Below are positions 18,663 through 29,422 of a stretch of 64,000 bases of DNA, one piece after another; position 1 is the stretch's first letter, and every line of letters starts with the position of its first letter. Below the pieces are notes generated by a model, which was not told the origin of the DNA, searched no databases, and was given only the letters and a program-made list of their open reading frames with translations. Source of the stretch: Burkholderiales bacterium (lineage in GTDB: Bacteria; Pseudomonadota; Gammaproteobacteria; Burkholderiales; Burkholderiaceae_C); the NCBI GenBank assembly GCA_017307855.1, contig JAFKGD010000012.1:62001-126000 (forward strand), given 5' to 3'. The position numbers and the translations under genes are program-made.

Positions 18663-19028
18663 TCAGAACAACCAGAAGCCCAGCAAGCCTGCCAGCAGCA
18701 GGGCCACGATGGCCAGCACCCAGCCAGCGACCCCACTGCGCACGCGGCCCGGCTCGTGACGCGGATCGAACAAGGCGCCCTCGCTCGCCAGGCCAGGCAC
18801 GGCGCCATCCGCGGGCAGCGTGCCTTGCGCCGCATCCACCAGTTGCTTGGCCTCGCGCAAGCCGAGGCCCGTGGCTTCGCGCGTGAGCTGGATGGCCTCG
18901 ACCACCTTGCCCCGTTGCAGCGCCTCGTAGGCATCGTGCGGCAACGACCCGGTGCTCGTGGCGCCCTGGCCCAGCGGACGGCCGAACACATCGTCGGCCA
19001 CAGGCGTCGGGGCAGGTGGACGTGCCAT
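18663..19028 (-). CDS. small membrane protein with ribosomal L7/L12 C-terminal-like motif
   Basis: A 121-residue protein of unknown function. Residues 33-68 (AYEALQRGKVVEAIQLTREA followed by TGLGLREAKQLVDAAQG) resemble the C-terminal domain of ribosomal protein L7/L12, where the corresponding stretch binds translation factors. The rest is unlike L12: a disordered N-terminus and one C-terminal membrane helix at about 100-121 (GWVLAIVALLLAGLLGFWLF), suggesting a tail-anchored protein facing the cytoplasm. It starts four bases downstream of the ybbA-type ATPase gene and is therefore probably co-transcribed with it, in the position where a permease would be expected. Confidence 0.72.
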   Translation of the reverse strand: MARPPAPTPVADDVFGRPLGQGATSTGSLPHDAYEALQRGKVVEAIQLTREATGLGLREAKQLVDAAQGTLPADGAVPGLASEGALFDPRHEPGRVRSGVAGWVLAIVALLLAGLLGFWLF

Positions 19029-19032
19029 GCGA

Positions 19033-19752
19033 TCAGGCAGCCAGCGCAGCGATCTGGGCCGCGTCTTCGGAGTCCGCGATGCGTCCGGCCTCGATGACGA
19101 TCCGCCGCTCGCAACGCGCGGCGATGCCGCGGTCGTGAGTGACCAGGACCAGCGTGGTGCCCAGTTCGCGGTTGAGCTCGAACATCAGCGACATCACCGT
19201 CTCGCCAGTGGCGAAGTCCAGGCTGCCGGTGGGCTCGTCGGCCAGCAACACCGCGGGCTGCACCACGAAGGCCCGCGCCAGAGCCACGCGTTGCTGCTCG
19301 CCACCCGAGAGCACCTTGGGATAGTGCGACAGCCGTGTGCCCAAACCCACACGCGCCAGCATCTCGGTGGCGGCCGCACGCGCATCGCGTCGACCCGCCA
19401 GTTCCAGCGGCAGCATGACGTTTTCCAGCGCAGTGAGGTTGCCCATGAGCTGGAAACTCTGGAACACGAAACCGACCTTCTGTGCGCGCAATGCGGCGCG
19501 GGCATCTTCGTCCATGGCGAAGATGTCCTGCTCATCCAGCCGCACCGTGCCGCGCGTGGGCGTGTCCAGCCCGGCCACGATGGACAGCAGCGTGCTCTTG
19601 CCGGAGCCCGAGGCGCCCACGATGGCCGCGGTTTCCTTGGGTTTCAGACGGAAATCGATATCGCGCAGAATGTCCAGCGTGCCTGTCGAATCGCTCACGG
19701 ACTTGAAGACGTGCTCGACGTCGATCACGGAGCGCTGGATGGGTTCGGTCAT
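19033..19752 (-). CDS. ABC transporter ATP-binding protein, YbbA/LolD type
   Basis: ATPase subunit of the MacB/LolD-like group, 239 residues. Walker A is GASGSGKST, the Q-loop lies in [20 protein letters not shown], the signature is [15 protein letters not shown], Walker B is [11 protein letters not shown], and the H-loop is LVTHDRGIA. The ATG at 19752 ([15 protein letters not shown]) is used. It is divergent from the tesA-like gene with only 12 bp between the start codons, matching the ybbA-tesA neighbourhood of E. coli. No YbbP-like permease follows; the next gene encodes the L7/L12-like membrane protein. The partner permease, if any, is elsewhere. Confidence 0.92.
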   Translation of the reverse strand: MTEPIQRSVIDVEHVFKSVSDSTGTLDILRDIDFRLKPKETAAIVGASGSGKSTLLSIVAGLDTPTRGTVRLDEQDIFAMDEDARAALRAQKVGFVFQSFQLMGNLTALENVMLPLELAGRRDARAAATEMLARVGLGTRLSHYPKVLSGGEQQRVALARAFVVQPAVLLADEPTGSLDFATGETVMSLMFELNRELGTTLVLVTHDRGIAARCERRIVIEAGRIADSEDAAQIAALAA

Positions 19753-19764
19753 GGAAGGAAGGCT

Positions 19765-20415
19765 GTGTTGAATCGAAGAATCTTTGTCGCTGCTACGGCC
19801 GTCGCCCTGCTGGCAGCTACCCATCCCGGCATGCTACTGGCCCAGCCCGCCACGCAGACCAAGACCATTCTGGTCGTCGGAGATTCGCTGTCGGCCGAAT
19901 ACGGTCTCAAACGCGGCACGGGCTGGGTGGCCCTGCTGCAGCAGCGCCTGGACCGGGAGAAGATCGCCGCGCGCGTGGTCAACGCCAGCATCAGCGGCGA
20001 CACCACTGCCGGCGGGCGCGCGCGGCTATCGGCACTGCTGCGCCAGCACAAGCCGGATGTGGTGGTGATCGAACTGGGCGGCAACGATGCCCTGCGCGGC
20101 CTGCCGCTGCAAAGCACCGAAGAGAATCTGTCACAGATGGCGACCGCCTCGCGCGAGGCTGGCGCGCGTGTGCTGCTGGTGGGTATGCAGGTGCCGCCGA
20201 ACTACGGCGCCGACTATTCGCGCCGTTTCGCCGGGATATTCGAAAAAGTCGCCAAGGAGCGTCAGGCCGCAGTTGTGCCGTTTTTCCTCAAGGGCGTCGC
20301 CGATGGACCTGATCCGCTGCAATGGTTCCAGTCGGACCGCATCCATCCGCGCGAGGAAGCGCATCCGAAAATGCTCGACAACGTCTGGCCCGAGCTGCGC
20401 AAGCTGCTGCGCTGA
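19765..20415 (+). CDS. tesA: arylesterase / TesA-type SGNH hydrolase
   Basis: Exported GDSL lipase-family enzyme (acyl-CoA thioesterase I / lysophospholipase L1 group), 216 residues. The signal peptide is at about 1-27. The catalytic Ser41 lies in VVGDSLSAEYG; the oxyanion blocks are GDTTAGG and ELGGNDALRG, and the Asp-His pair is in SDRIHP near the C-terminus. The start is GTG 19765, or TTG three bases later, after a strong GGAAGGAAGG Shine-Dalgarno. Divergent from the ybbA-like gene, as in enterobacteria. Activity in the periplasm is expected from the signal peptide; the natural substrate is not known. Confidence 0.93.
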   Translation: MLNRRIFVAATAVALLAATHPGMLLAQPATQTKTILVVGDSLSAEYGLKRGTGWVALLQQRLDREKIAARVVNASISGDTTAGGRARLSALLRQHKPDVVVIELGGNDALRGLPLQSTEENLSQMATASREAGARVLLVGMQVPPNYGADYSRRFAGIFEKVAKERQAAVVPFFLKGVADGPDPLQWFQSDRIHPREEAHPKMLDNVWPELRKLLR

Positions 20416-20435
20416 ACAGAGCGCCGGGCAGCGCG

Positions 20436-20618
20436 TCAGTTGCCAGGATTCGGCGCGGCGGGCTCGCCCGAAGGCGCATCAGCATCGGTGTCCGGCGACT
20501 GCTCGTCGTCGGCGTGCCCGGCCTTACGCTCGGCACGAGCCTTCAGCTTGTCTTCCTTCTTGCGTTTCTTGGCAAGCTCTTTCTGACGCTTCTCATAGCC
20601 ATAGTTAGGGGTAGCCAA
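20436..20618 (-). CDS. small conserved highly charged protein, 60 aa
   Basis: Starts MATPNYGYEKRQKELAKKRK and continues with Lys/Glu/Arg-rich helix to about residue 34, then an acidic Pro/Asp/Ala tail. Small proteins with this N-terminus occur widely in betaproteobacteria, and the composition is unlike a shadow frame. Convergent with tesA, 20 bp apart, and about 100 bp downstream of metC on the same strand. Function unknown; the basic head suggests nucleic-acid or ribosome contact, which is only a guess. Confidence 0.72.
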   Translation of the reverse strand: MATPNYGYEKRQKELAKKRKKEDKLKARAERKAGHADDEQSPDTDADAPSGEPAAPNPGN

Positions 20619-20714
20619 GTCGCGGTCCTTTCCGTCCTTCTGATGTCACAGCACTGTAGCAGGCTGCCCACCATCCACCCGTCAAAGCCGCCGCGGTCGG
20701 CGAGGTTTTGACCG

Positions 20715-21908
20715 TCAGGGCTCGCCGAGCGTCTGCAGCGCCTGTGCCACGTCGGACTGCAGGTCAGCCACAGCCTCCAGCCCGAGAGAGAAACGCACCA
20801 GCGTGCCACGCTGCAGGTGCGACGGCCAGCCGCCGCGCATGGATGCGAGGTCGTACGGCACGACCAGGCTGATCGGCCCGCCCCAGCTGTAGCCCAGGCG
20901 AAAGAGGCGCAGTGCGTCGCAGAAGCGGTCGACCTGGGCCTGCGTATAGCGGGCGTCCAGGATGATGGAGAACAGCCCGGCTGCCAGACCATCGCCCCCA
21001 TCAGGCGCGCACAGCGCGCGCCAGTGGCGGTAGCCTGGCGCATCCTCCCGCGCGGGATGGAGCACCTGGGCCACTTCGGGCTGGCGGGCCATCCAGTCGG
21101 CCAGCGCGCGTGCCGCCATGTCCTGCGCCCGGTAGCGCAGCGACATCGAAGGCAGCGAACGCAGGATCGCTTCGACATCGTTCATGCCCACGCCCAGCCC
21201 CAGGCGCATGTGCGCACCCTGCAGCCGTGCGTGCAGGGCCGGATCGCGCGTCATCACACTGCCCATGAGCACGTCGCCGCCCCCGCTGGGGTACTTGGTG
21301 AGCGCATGGACTGAGATATCGACCCCGGTGTCGAAGGGCGCGAAGGCGAGGCCCGCCCCCCAGGTGTTGTCCAGCGCCGTGGTCACGCCGGCCCGGCGGC
21401 AGACGTCCACCATCGCGCGCAAGTCCGGGAATTCCAGGCTCACCGAGCCTGCGGCCTCCAGCCAGACGAGCCGGGTGCGGGGGCCGATACGGCGCGCGAG
21501 ATCTTCCGCGTCCAGCGGGTCGTACAGCTGGTGGGTGATGCCCCATTGCACCAACTCGCCTTCGGCGAGCGCCAGATTCGGACCGTAGGCGTTGGCAGGG
21601 AGCAGCACTTCGTCACCCGTCCTGAGCAGTGCCAGTGCCACGTTGGCGATGGCTGCCAGTCCGCTCGGCACGAGCAGGCAGTACCGGCCGCCCTCAATCT
21701 CGCACAGGCGCTCCTCGAGCATGAAGCTGGTCGGCGTGCCATGCAGGCCGTAGGTGTAGCCCTGCTTCTGCTTCCAGTCGCGCGTGCGCATCGCCGCGAC
21801 GCTCGGGAAGAACACCGTCGATGCCTTGAACACCCCCGGCTGCGGCGCATCGAAGCCGGCGGGCGGCGCGTAGGAGTGGTGGATGAGTCGTGTGGTCGAT
21901 TCGGACAT
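20715..21908 (-). CDS. metC: cystathionine beta-lyase (PLP-dependent Cys/Met metabolism enzyme)
   Basis: PLP enzyme of the trans-sulfuration family, most like MetC, which splits cystathionine to homocysteine, pyruvate and ammonia. The 397-residue protein has the N-terminal GYTYGLHGTPTSFMLEERL, the cofactor-stacking region PSGLAAIANVALALL, NTWGAGLAFAPFDTGVDISV, and the Schiff-base lysine in HALTKYPSGGGDVLMGS. The ATG at 21908 (MSESTTRLIHHSY) gives the normal length. Other family members (cystathionine gamma-synthase or lyase) are hard to exclude from sequence alone. It stands downstream of the hisZ-purA-hpt group, separated by a terminator. Confidence 0.88.
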   Translation of the reverse strand: MSESTTRLIHHSYAPPAGFDAPQPGVFKASTVFFPSVAAMRTRDWKQKQGYTYGLHGTPTSFMLEERLCEIEGGRYCLLVPSGLAAIANVALALLRTGDEVLLPANAYGPNLALAEGELVQWGITHQLYDPLDAEDLARRIGPRTRLVWLEAAGSVSLEFPDLRAMVDVCRRAGVTTALDNTWGAGLAFAPFDTGVDISVHALTKYPSGGGDVLMGSVMTRDPALHARLQGAHMRLGLGVGMNDVEAILRSLPSMSLRYRAQDMAARALADWMARQPEVAQVLHPAREDAPGYRHWRALCAPDGGDGLAAGLFSIILDARYTQAQVDRFCDALRLFRLGYSWGGPISLVVPYDLASMRGGWPSHLQRGTLVRFSLGLEAVADLQSDVAQALQTLGEP

Positions 21909-21938
21909 GGCAATCATCTTATCGGCGCCGGCCAAAGA

Positions 21939-21970
21939 AAAAGCCGGCACGCCAGTCGGCGGGCCGGCCT
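21939..21970 (-). terminator. intrinsic terminator after hpt
   Basis: Arms around AAGCCGGC (21941-21948) and GCCGGCCTT (21963-21971) form a GC-rich stem. On the minus strand the stem is followed by TTTTTCTTT, about 45 bp after the hpt stop and just ahead of metC. It closes the hisZ-purA-hpt transcript. Confidence 0.75.
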
Positions 21971-22012
21971 TCGATACCCGGACGGGCCGGATACCGCAAG
22001 CGGTCTAGGCGG

Positions 22013-22537
22013 TCAGACCTTCCACTTCTCGAGCAGCTTCTCGGGCGTGAGCGAATCGTAGCCTTCGAAAGGCTGATGGATCCAGGGATTGGTGGGCAGG
22101 AATTCCACGGAGTAGTCCGGCTCGAACGTGGACAGGGCCTTGGTCCAGACCACGGCGCTGCGCATTTCCGTGATGGGAGCATAGTTGCTCCTGAGCATGT
22201 CGATCACGGCCTTGAGCGTCTTTCCCGAGTCGGCCAGGTCGTCCACCAGCAGCACGCGGCCGGCAATCTCGCCCTTGGGCGTGGTGATGTAGCGGGCGAT
22301 GTCCAGGTGGCCCTGCACCGTGCCCTCTTCGGCACGGTACGAGCTCGTGGACATGATGGCCAGCGGCTTGTCGAAGATGCGCGAGAGGATGTCGCCCGGA
22401 CGCATGCCTCCGCGCGCCAGGCACAGGATGGTGTCGAACTGCCAGCCCGACTGGTGGATCTTGATGGCCAGCTTCTCGACGAGGTTGTGGTATTCGTCGT
22501 AGCTCACGTAGAGATGTTTGCCGTCTTCGGTCAGCAT
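22013..22537 (-). CDS. hpt: purine (hypoxanthine/xanthine) phosphoribosyltransferase
   Basis: Purine-salvage enzyme transferring PRPP to hypoxanthine, guanine or xanthine. The 174-residue protein has the PRPP-binding motif VLLVDDLADSGKTL near residue 100, the family loop ILCLARGGMRPGDILS and the flexible loop STSSYRAEEGTVQG. The ATG at 22537 (MLTEDGKHLYVSYDEY) is used. It follows purA by 54 bp on the same strand, so IMP/AMP synthesis and salvage genes lie together. Exact base preference is not readable from sequence. Confidence 0.92.
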   Translation of the reverse strand: MLTEDGKHLYVSYDEYHNLVEKLAIKIHQSGWQFDTILCLARGGMRPGDILSRIFDKPLAIMSTSSYRAEEGTVQGHLDIARYITTPKGEIAGRVLLVDDLADSGKTLKAVIDMLRSNYAPITEMRSAVVWTKALSTFEPDYSVEFLPTNPWIHQPFEGYDSLTPEKLLEKWKV

Positions 22538-22591
22538 ATGCGTGGGTTCCTTGCGGGCGCGGGTTGGAAAGGAAGAAAGAAGGACGCGGTA

Positions 22592-25092
<2,501 letters not shown>

Positions 25093-25190
25093 GGGAGGGC
25101 AGGATTGGAACCCACGAACGGGATTCCGAGGCTGTTAAAAACGTGATTCTACCGGCCTCGCGCGAGGCGCGGCCAGAGCGCGGCGTCGGA

Positions 25191-25379
25191 TCAGGTCAGC
25201 AGCCAGAACAGCACGAGACCGATCAGGACACTGCACAGGCCAAAGAAACGGATCTGGCCGTCGCGCAACGCCATCAGTTGAGAGAACATGCGGCGCCAGG
25301 CTTCGGGCGAGAGGAAGGGCAGCAGCCCTTCCGCGATCAGCAAAAGGGCCAGCGCCGCCCAGAGGCTGCTGCCATCCAC
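25191..25379 (-). CDS. DUF2065 family small membrane protein
   Basis: A 62-residue inner-membrane protein with two hydrophobic helices (LWAALALLLIAEGLLPFLSP and FGLCSVLIGLVLFWLLT) around a polar loop WRRMFSQLMALRDGQIR. That is the pattern of the YjeT/DUF2065 family found next to hflC and purA in many proteobacteria. It lies 27 bp after hflC on the same strand. Function unknown. Confidence 0.87.
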   Translation of the reverse strand: MDGSSLWAALALLLIAEGLLPFLSPEAWRRMFSQLMALRDGQIRFFGLCSVLIGLVLFWLLT

Positions 25380-25406
25380 GCGCCGCTCCCCCGGCCTGCA
25401 GCCGCG

Positions 25407-26306
25407 TCAGTTGCGAGCCGGGCCACCCTGGCCTGGCGTGCGCATCGAGCGGAAGAAGTCGGTCGACGACGGGTCGATCACGACCACATCGCCCTTCTTG
25501 TTGAAACTCTGCTTGTAGGCCTCGAGGCTGCGGTAGAACTGCGCGAACTGCGGATCGCGGCCGAACGCGTCGGCATACAGGCGGGCAGCCTGCGCATCGC
25601 CCTCGCCCTTGACCTTCTGCGCGTCGCGGTAGGCGTTCGCGATGGTCACTTCGCGCTGGCGGTCCGCATCGGCACGGATCTTTTCGCCTTCGGCGGCACC
25701 GGTCGAACGCAGCTCATTGGCCACGCGCTGACGCTCGGCTTCCATGCGGCGATAAACCGACGTGGTGATCTCAGACGCGTAGTCGACGCGCGTGATCCGC
25801 ACGTCGATGATGTCGACACCCCACGGCCGGGCGCCCTGGACGGCTTCGAGCACCTCGCGGCGAACGTCGAGCATCAACTGCTCGCGCTTGCCCGACAGCA
25901 GGTCGCGCACGGTGCGGCGGTTGACCTCTTCCTGGAAGGAGTTGCGTACCACGCGGTTGAGCTGCATCGCGCCGGCCGCTTCGTCCAGGCCCACGTTGCG
26001 GATGTACTCCGACGGGTTGGTGATGCGCCAGCGCACGTACCAGTCGATGACGACGCGCTGTTTCTCCGCGGTGAGCATCGACTCGGTGTCGGTGCTGTCG
26101 AGCGTGAGCAGGCGCTTGTCGATGTACGACACGTTCTGGAACGGCGGTGGCATCTTGAAGTTGAGCCCCGGCTCGGTGATGACTTCCTTGATCTGGCCGA
26201 GTTGGTAGAGCACGCCGAATTGCCGCTGGTCGACGACGAACAGCGTGGAACTGGCCAGTGCAAGCAGCACCAGCAGCGAAGTGATGATGAATCCGATCCT
26301 GTTCAT
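25407..26306 (-). CDS. hflC: HflC, FtsH modulator (SPFH/prohibitin family)
   Basis: Inner-membrane SPFH protein that forms a large complex with HflK around FtsH and modulates its proteolysis. The 299-residue protein has an N-terminal membrane anchor (IGFIITSLLVLLALASSTLFVV), then VDQRQFGVLYQLGQIKEVI, the SPFH/band-7 domain (RRTVRDLLSGKREQLMLDVR, GVDIIDVRITRVDY) and a helical coiled-coil tail with repeated AxRxxAEA-type heptads. The ATG at 26306 follows hflK by 17 bp. Confidence 0.95.
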   Translation of the reverse strand: MNRIGFIITSLLVLLALASSTLFVVDQRQFGVLYQLGQIKEVITEPGLNFKMPPPFQNVSYIDKRLLTLDSTDTESMLTAEKQRVVIDWYVRWRITNPSEYIRNVGLDEAAGAMQLNRVVRNSFQEEVNRRTVRDLLSGKREQLMLDVRREVLEAVQGARPWGVDIIDVRITRVDYASEITTSVYRRMEAERQRVANELRSTGAAEGEKIRADADRQREVTIANAYRDAQKVKGEGDAQAARLYADAFGRDPQFAQFYRSLEAYKQSFNKKGDVVVIDPSSTDFFRSMRTPGQGGPARN

Positions 26307-26323
26307 GATGTCCTTCTCCCTCT

Positions 26324-27736
26324 TCAGCGCACGTCGCGGTCACGCGAGCGGGAGTTGTCACGGGCGCGCGCGTCGACGGCGGGCGAAGAAGACGGCACGC
26401 CGGTCGAAGCGTTCGACGACGGCAGCGCGGTGGTGGCGCCGGGCACCACATCCGTCGCACCGGGCGTTCCCGACATCTGCATGAGCTTGTCCAGCGGCAG
26501 ATACAGCAGATTGGAGCCCTGGCGGGACTCCACCAGTACCTTGGTCACATTGCCATACACCTGCTGCATGGCCTCGATATAGAGACGGTCGCGCGTCACC
26601 TGCGGGGCGCGCTGGTATTCGGCCAGCACCGAGCGGAAACGCTGCCCGTCACCGTCGGCCTGCGCAACGATGCGGGCCTTGTAGGCTTCGGCTTCCTCGC
26701 CCAGGCGGGATGCGGCACCCACGGCGCGCGGCACCACGTCGTTGGCATAAGCCTGCGCTTCGTTCTTGGCCCGCTCGCGCTCCTGTCCGGCCTTGAGCAC
26801 GTCGTCGAAGGCAGCCTGCACCTGTTCGGGCGGACGCACGCCGCCCTGCTGCAGGTTGATGCCCTCCACCACGATACCGACCTTGTAGCGGTCGAGGATG
26901 GCTTGCATCAGCGTGCGCACGCGAGGGGCGATCTGATCACGCTCCTCGGCCAGCACGGCATCCATGCGCATCTTGCCGACCACCTCTCTCACCGCCGTCT
27001 CGGCAGCCTGGACGACGGCGGCCGTCGGATTGCGGCTTTCGAACAGGAATGCGCGCGCATCGCTCAGGCGGTATTGCACGGCGAACTTGATCTCGACGAT
27101 GTTCTCGTCTTCGGTGAGCATCGCCGACTCGCGCAGGCCGGTCGAACGGATGATGTTGTCGCCACCCACGTCGACCGAGCGCAGTTGCGTCACCGCCACC
27201 ACTTCATGGCGCTGGACCGGGTACGGCAGCCGCCAGTTGAAGCCCGCGCCCACGGTGGAGTGGTAACGGCCGAACTGCGTGATCACGGCCTGCTGGCCTT
27301 CCTGAACAATGAAGAAGCCGGTACCCAGCCAGATCAGCAAGGCCACGCCACCGATGAGGCCAACGCCCAGGCCCGCGCTTTTCATGTCCGGCTGGAAGCC
27401 TCCGCCGCCGTTGCCTCCCGATCCTCCGTTGTTGCCGTTGAAACGGCCAGGGGGCGGCGCGCCGCGCCCACCCTTGCCGCCGAACAGCCCGGACAGGCGC
27501 CGGTTGAAATCACGCCACAGCTCGTCGAGGTCGGGCGGCCCCTGGTTCGGCCCCTGCCCGCGACCACCACCGCCGGAGTTGTTCCCATTGCCGTTGTGGC
27601 TGCCCGGCGGCTCCTCGTCCGGGCGAGGGCCGGCGGCCTTGTCATCGCGCCCCCAGCGGGGATCGTTCAGGTTGAACATGCCCTGAAAGCGGTCCTTGAC
27701 ACCCGCCCACCGAAAGGCCCTGAGATTGAGGTTCAT
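26324..27736 (-). CDS. hflK: HflK, FtsH modulator (SPFH/prohibitin family)
   Basis: Partner of HflC in the membrane cage around FtsH. From ATG 27736 (MNLNLRAFRWAG) it has 470 residues. A Gly/Asn/Pro-rich cytoplasmic N-terminus of about 120 residues contains GNGNNSGGGGRGQGPNQGP. A membrane helix follows (VGLIGGVALLIWLGTGFFIV), then EGQQAVITQFGRYHSTVGAG, the band-7 domain and the helical region QVQAAFDDVLKAGQERERAK. It lies between hflX and hflC, the common hfq-hflX-hflK-hflC order. Confidence 0.95.
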   Translation of the reverse strand: MNLNLRAFRWAGVKDRFQGMFNLNDPRWGRDDKAAGPRPDEEPPGSHNGNGNNSGGGGRGQGPNQGPPDLDELWRDFNRRLSGLFGGKGGRGAPPPGRFNGNNGGSGGNGGGGFQPDMKSAGLGVGLIGGVALLIWLGTGFFIVQEGQQAVITQFGRYHSTVGAGFNWRLPYPVQRHEVVAVTQLRSVDVGGDNIIRSTGLRESAMLTEDENIVEIKFAVQYRLSDARAFLFESRNPTAAVVQAAETAVREVVGKMRMDAVLAEERDQIAPRVRTLMQAILDRYKVGIVVEGINLQQGGVRPPEQVQAAFDDVLKAGQERERAKNEAQAYANDVVPRAVGAASRLGEEAEAYKARIVAQADGDGQRFRSVLAEYQRAPQVTRDRLYIEAMQQVYGNVTKVLVESRQGSNLLYLPLDKLMQMSGTPGATDVVPGATTALPSSNASTGVPSSSPAVDARARDNSRSRDRDVR

Positions 27737-27793
27737 GCGCTGTGGTCTCTTGTCGAGTCTTTTGTATCGAATCAAAGGCAGGATTGTGCCCAA

Positions 27794-28990
27794 TCAGCCC
27801 GGATGAGCCTCCAAAGGGGCACCGGCACCGGGGGTTTTGCCGACCACCTGCCGATCGTCCACGCGGGCGAGTACGCCCAGGCGCTCTCGCAGGCCGGCCA
27901 GTCCTTCTCCGGTATGGGCGCTCAGGAAGACGCGCGGCACCTGGCGGCCCTCCACCTCGGCCTCGTCCTGCAACTGCAGCGGACGCTGCTCCGCGCTCAG
28001 CGCGTCGAGCTTGTTGAAGACCAGCAACTGTGGCACCTGGTCGGCGCCGATTTCGGCCAGCACGCGCTGCACCTCGGTCATCTGTTCGGGATAGGCGGGA
28101 TTGGACGCATCGACCACATGCAGCAGCAGGTCGGCATCGGCCGCCTCCTGGAGCGTGGCCTGAAACGCGTCGATCAGCCCGTGCGGCAGATCGCGGATGA
28201 ACCCCACCGTGTCGGACAGTGACACAGAGCGGCCGGGGCCATCGCCGTCTCCGCCCAGCCAGAGCTGGCGCGTGGTGGTATCGAGCGTCGCGAAAAGCTG
28301 GTCGGCGGCATACGCACGCGCCTTCACCAGCGCATTGAAGAGCGACGATTTGCCCGCATTGGTGTAGCCCACCAGAGAGATGGTGAATGCATCGCGCCGC
28401 TCACGCTGACGGCGCTGCGTGCCGCGTTGGCGCTTGACCTTTTCCAGCCGCTCGCGCGTGCGCTTGATGGCCTCGCCGATCATGCGTCGGTCGAGTTCGA
28501 TCTGCGTCTCGCCGGGGCCACCGCGCGTCCCGATACCGCCGCGCTGTCGCTCCAGGTGGGACCAACGGCGGACCAGCCGTGTGCTGAGGTACTGCAGGCG
28601 CGCAAGCTCGACCTGCAGCTTGCCTTCATGGCTGCGCGCGCGCTGCGCGAAGATTTCCAGGATCAGCAAGGTGCGGTCGTTCACGGGCAAGCCAAGATGC
28701 CGCTCCAGGTTGCGTTGCTGCGCCGGACTGAGCGACTGGTCAAACAACACTTCGGCGGCGCCCGTCTCTGCGGCCAGTGCCTTGATCTCGTCGGCCTTGC
28801 CACTGCCGATGAACAGCGCCGCGTCAGGCGCACGGCGCTTGCAGGTCAGGCGTGCGACAGGATCGAGGCCGGCTGTCTGCGCAAGCAGGCCGAGCTCTTC
28901 GAGTTCGCCGTCGAAATGAGGCGTGCCGAAATCGACCCCGACGAGGAGGACGCTGGCGGCAGATGCGGAAGAAGATGGGGACGGACTCAA
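27794..28990 (-). CDS. hflX: ribosome-associated GTPase HflX
   Basis: GTPase that binds the ribosome and can split stalled or stress-inactivated 70S particles. The 398-residue protein has the N-terminal HflX domain (LFIGSGKADEIKALA, LFDQSLSPAQQRNLERHLGL, then the Gly-rich GGIGTRGGPGETQIELDRR). The G domain follows, with GYTNAGKSSLFNAL (G1), DTVGFIRDLPH (G3), NKLD (G4) and FLSAHTGEGL (G5). The start is TTG 28990; no better start or clear Shine-Dalgarno is visible, so the N-terminus is uncertain. It follows hfq by 58 bp. Confidence 0.94.
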   Translation of the reverse strand: MSPSPSSSASAASVLLVGVDFGTPHFDGELEELGLLAQTAGLDPVARLTCKRRAPDAALFIGSGKADEIKALAAETGAAEVLFDQSLSPAQQRNLERHLGLPVNDRTLLILEIFAQRARSHEGKLQVELARLQYLSTRLVRRWSHLERQRGGIGTRGGPGETQIELDRRMIGEAIKRTRERLEKVKRQRGTQRRQRERRDAFTISLVGYTNAGKSSLFNALVKARAYAADQLFATLDTTTRQLWLGGDGDGPGRSVSLSDTVGFIRDLPHGLIDAFQATLQEAADADLLLHVVDASNPAYPEQMTEVQRVLAEIGADQVPQLLVFNKLDALSAEQRPLQLQDEAEVEGRQVPRVFLSAHTGEGLAGLRERLGVLARVDDRQVVGKTPGAGAPLEAHPG

Positions 28991-29048
28991 GTCGGGAGGA
29001 CCCTGGTGGCTGCCGTCCGACCCGCGGCGCGCGCCGCAGGCCCGCCCG

Positions 29049-29297
29049 TCAGGCGGCGGACGTGTCGGAATCGTCGGCCGTGGAGAAATTCACGGCACGA
29101 CCGGGCACGATGGTCGAGATGGCGTGCTTGTAGACCATCTGCGTCACGGTGTTGCGAAGCAGGACGACGTACTGGTCGAAGGACTCGATCTGGCCTTGCA
29201 GCTTGATGCCGTTCACGAGGTAAATCGAGACCGGCACGTGCTCGCGGCGCAGCGTGTTGAGGAACGGGTCTTGCAAAAGCTGCCCTTTATTGCTCAC
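29049..29297 (-). CDS. hfq: RNA chaperone Hfq
   Basis: Hexameric Sm-like RNA chaperone that pairs small RNAs with mRNAs. The protein reads [18 protein letters not shown], the Sm1 part [20 protein letters not shown] with DQYVVLLRN, and the Sm2 part [14 protein letters not shown], ending in a short acidic tail. The start is taken as GTG 29297 because GGAG lies six bases upstream and the protein then begins with the usual (M)SNKGQLLQ; a TTG at 29315 would add six residues. First gene of the hfq-hflX-hflK-hflC string, following der on the same strand after 125 bp. Confidence 0.95.
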   Translation of the reverse strand: MSNKGQLLQDPFLNTLRREHVPVSIYLVNGIKLQGQIESFDQYVVLLRNTVTQMVYKHAISTIVPGRAVNFSTADDSDTSAA

Positions 29298-29422
29298 GAT
29301 ATTCTCCGTGTTCAACGAGTTGTTGTTGGAAGGCGCACCTTACCACAGCATGACAGCCCCGCAAATGCAATCGGCGGAACCCCCAAGGACCCAACGGCCA
29401 AGCCTGGCCGGGCGGCCGTCGT

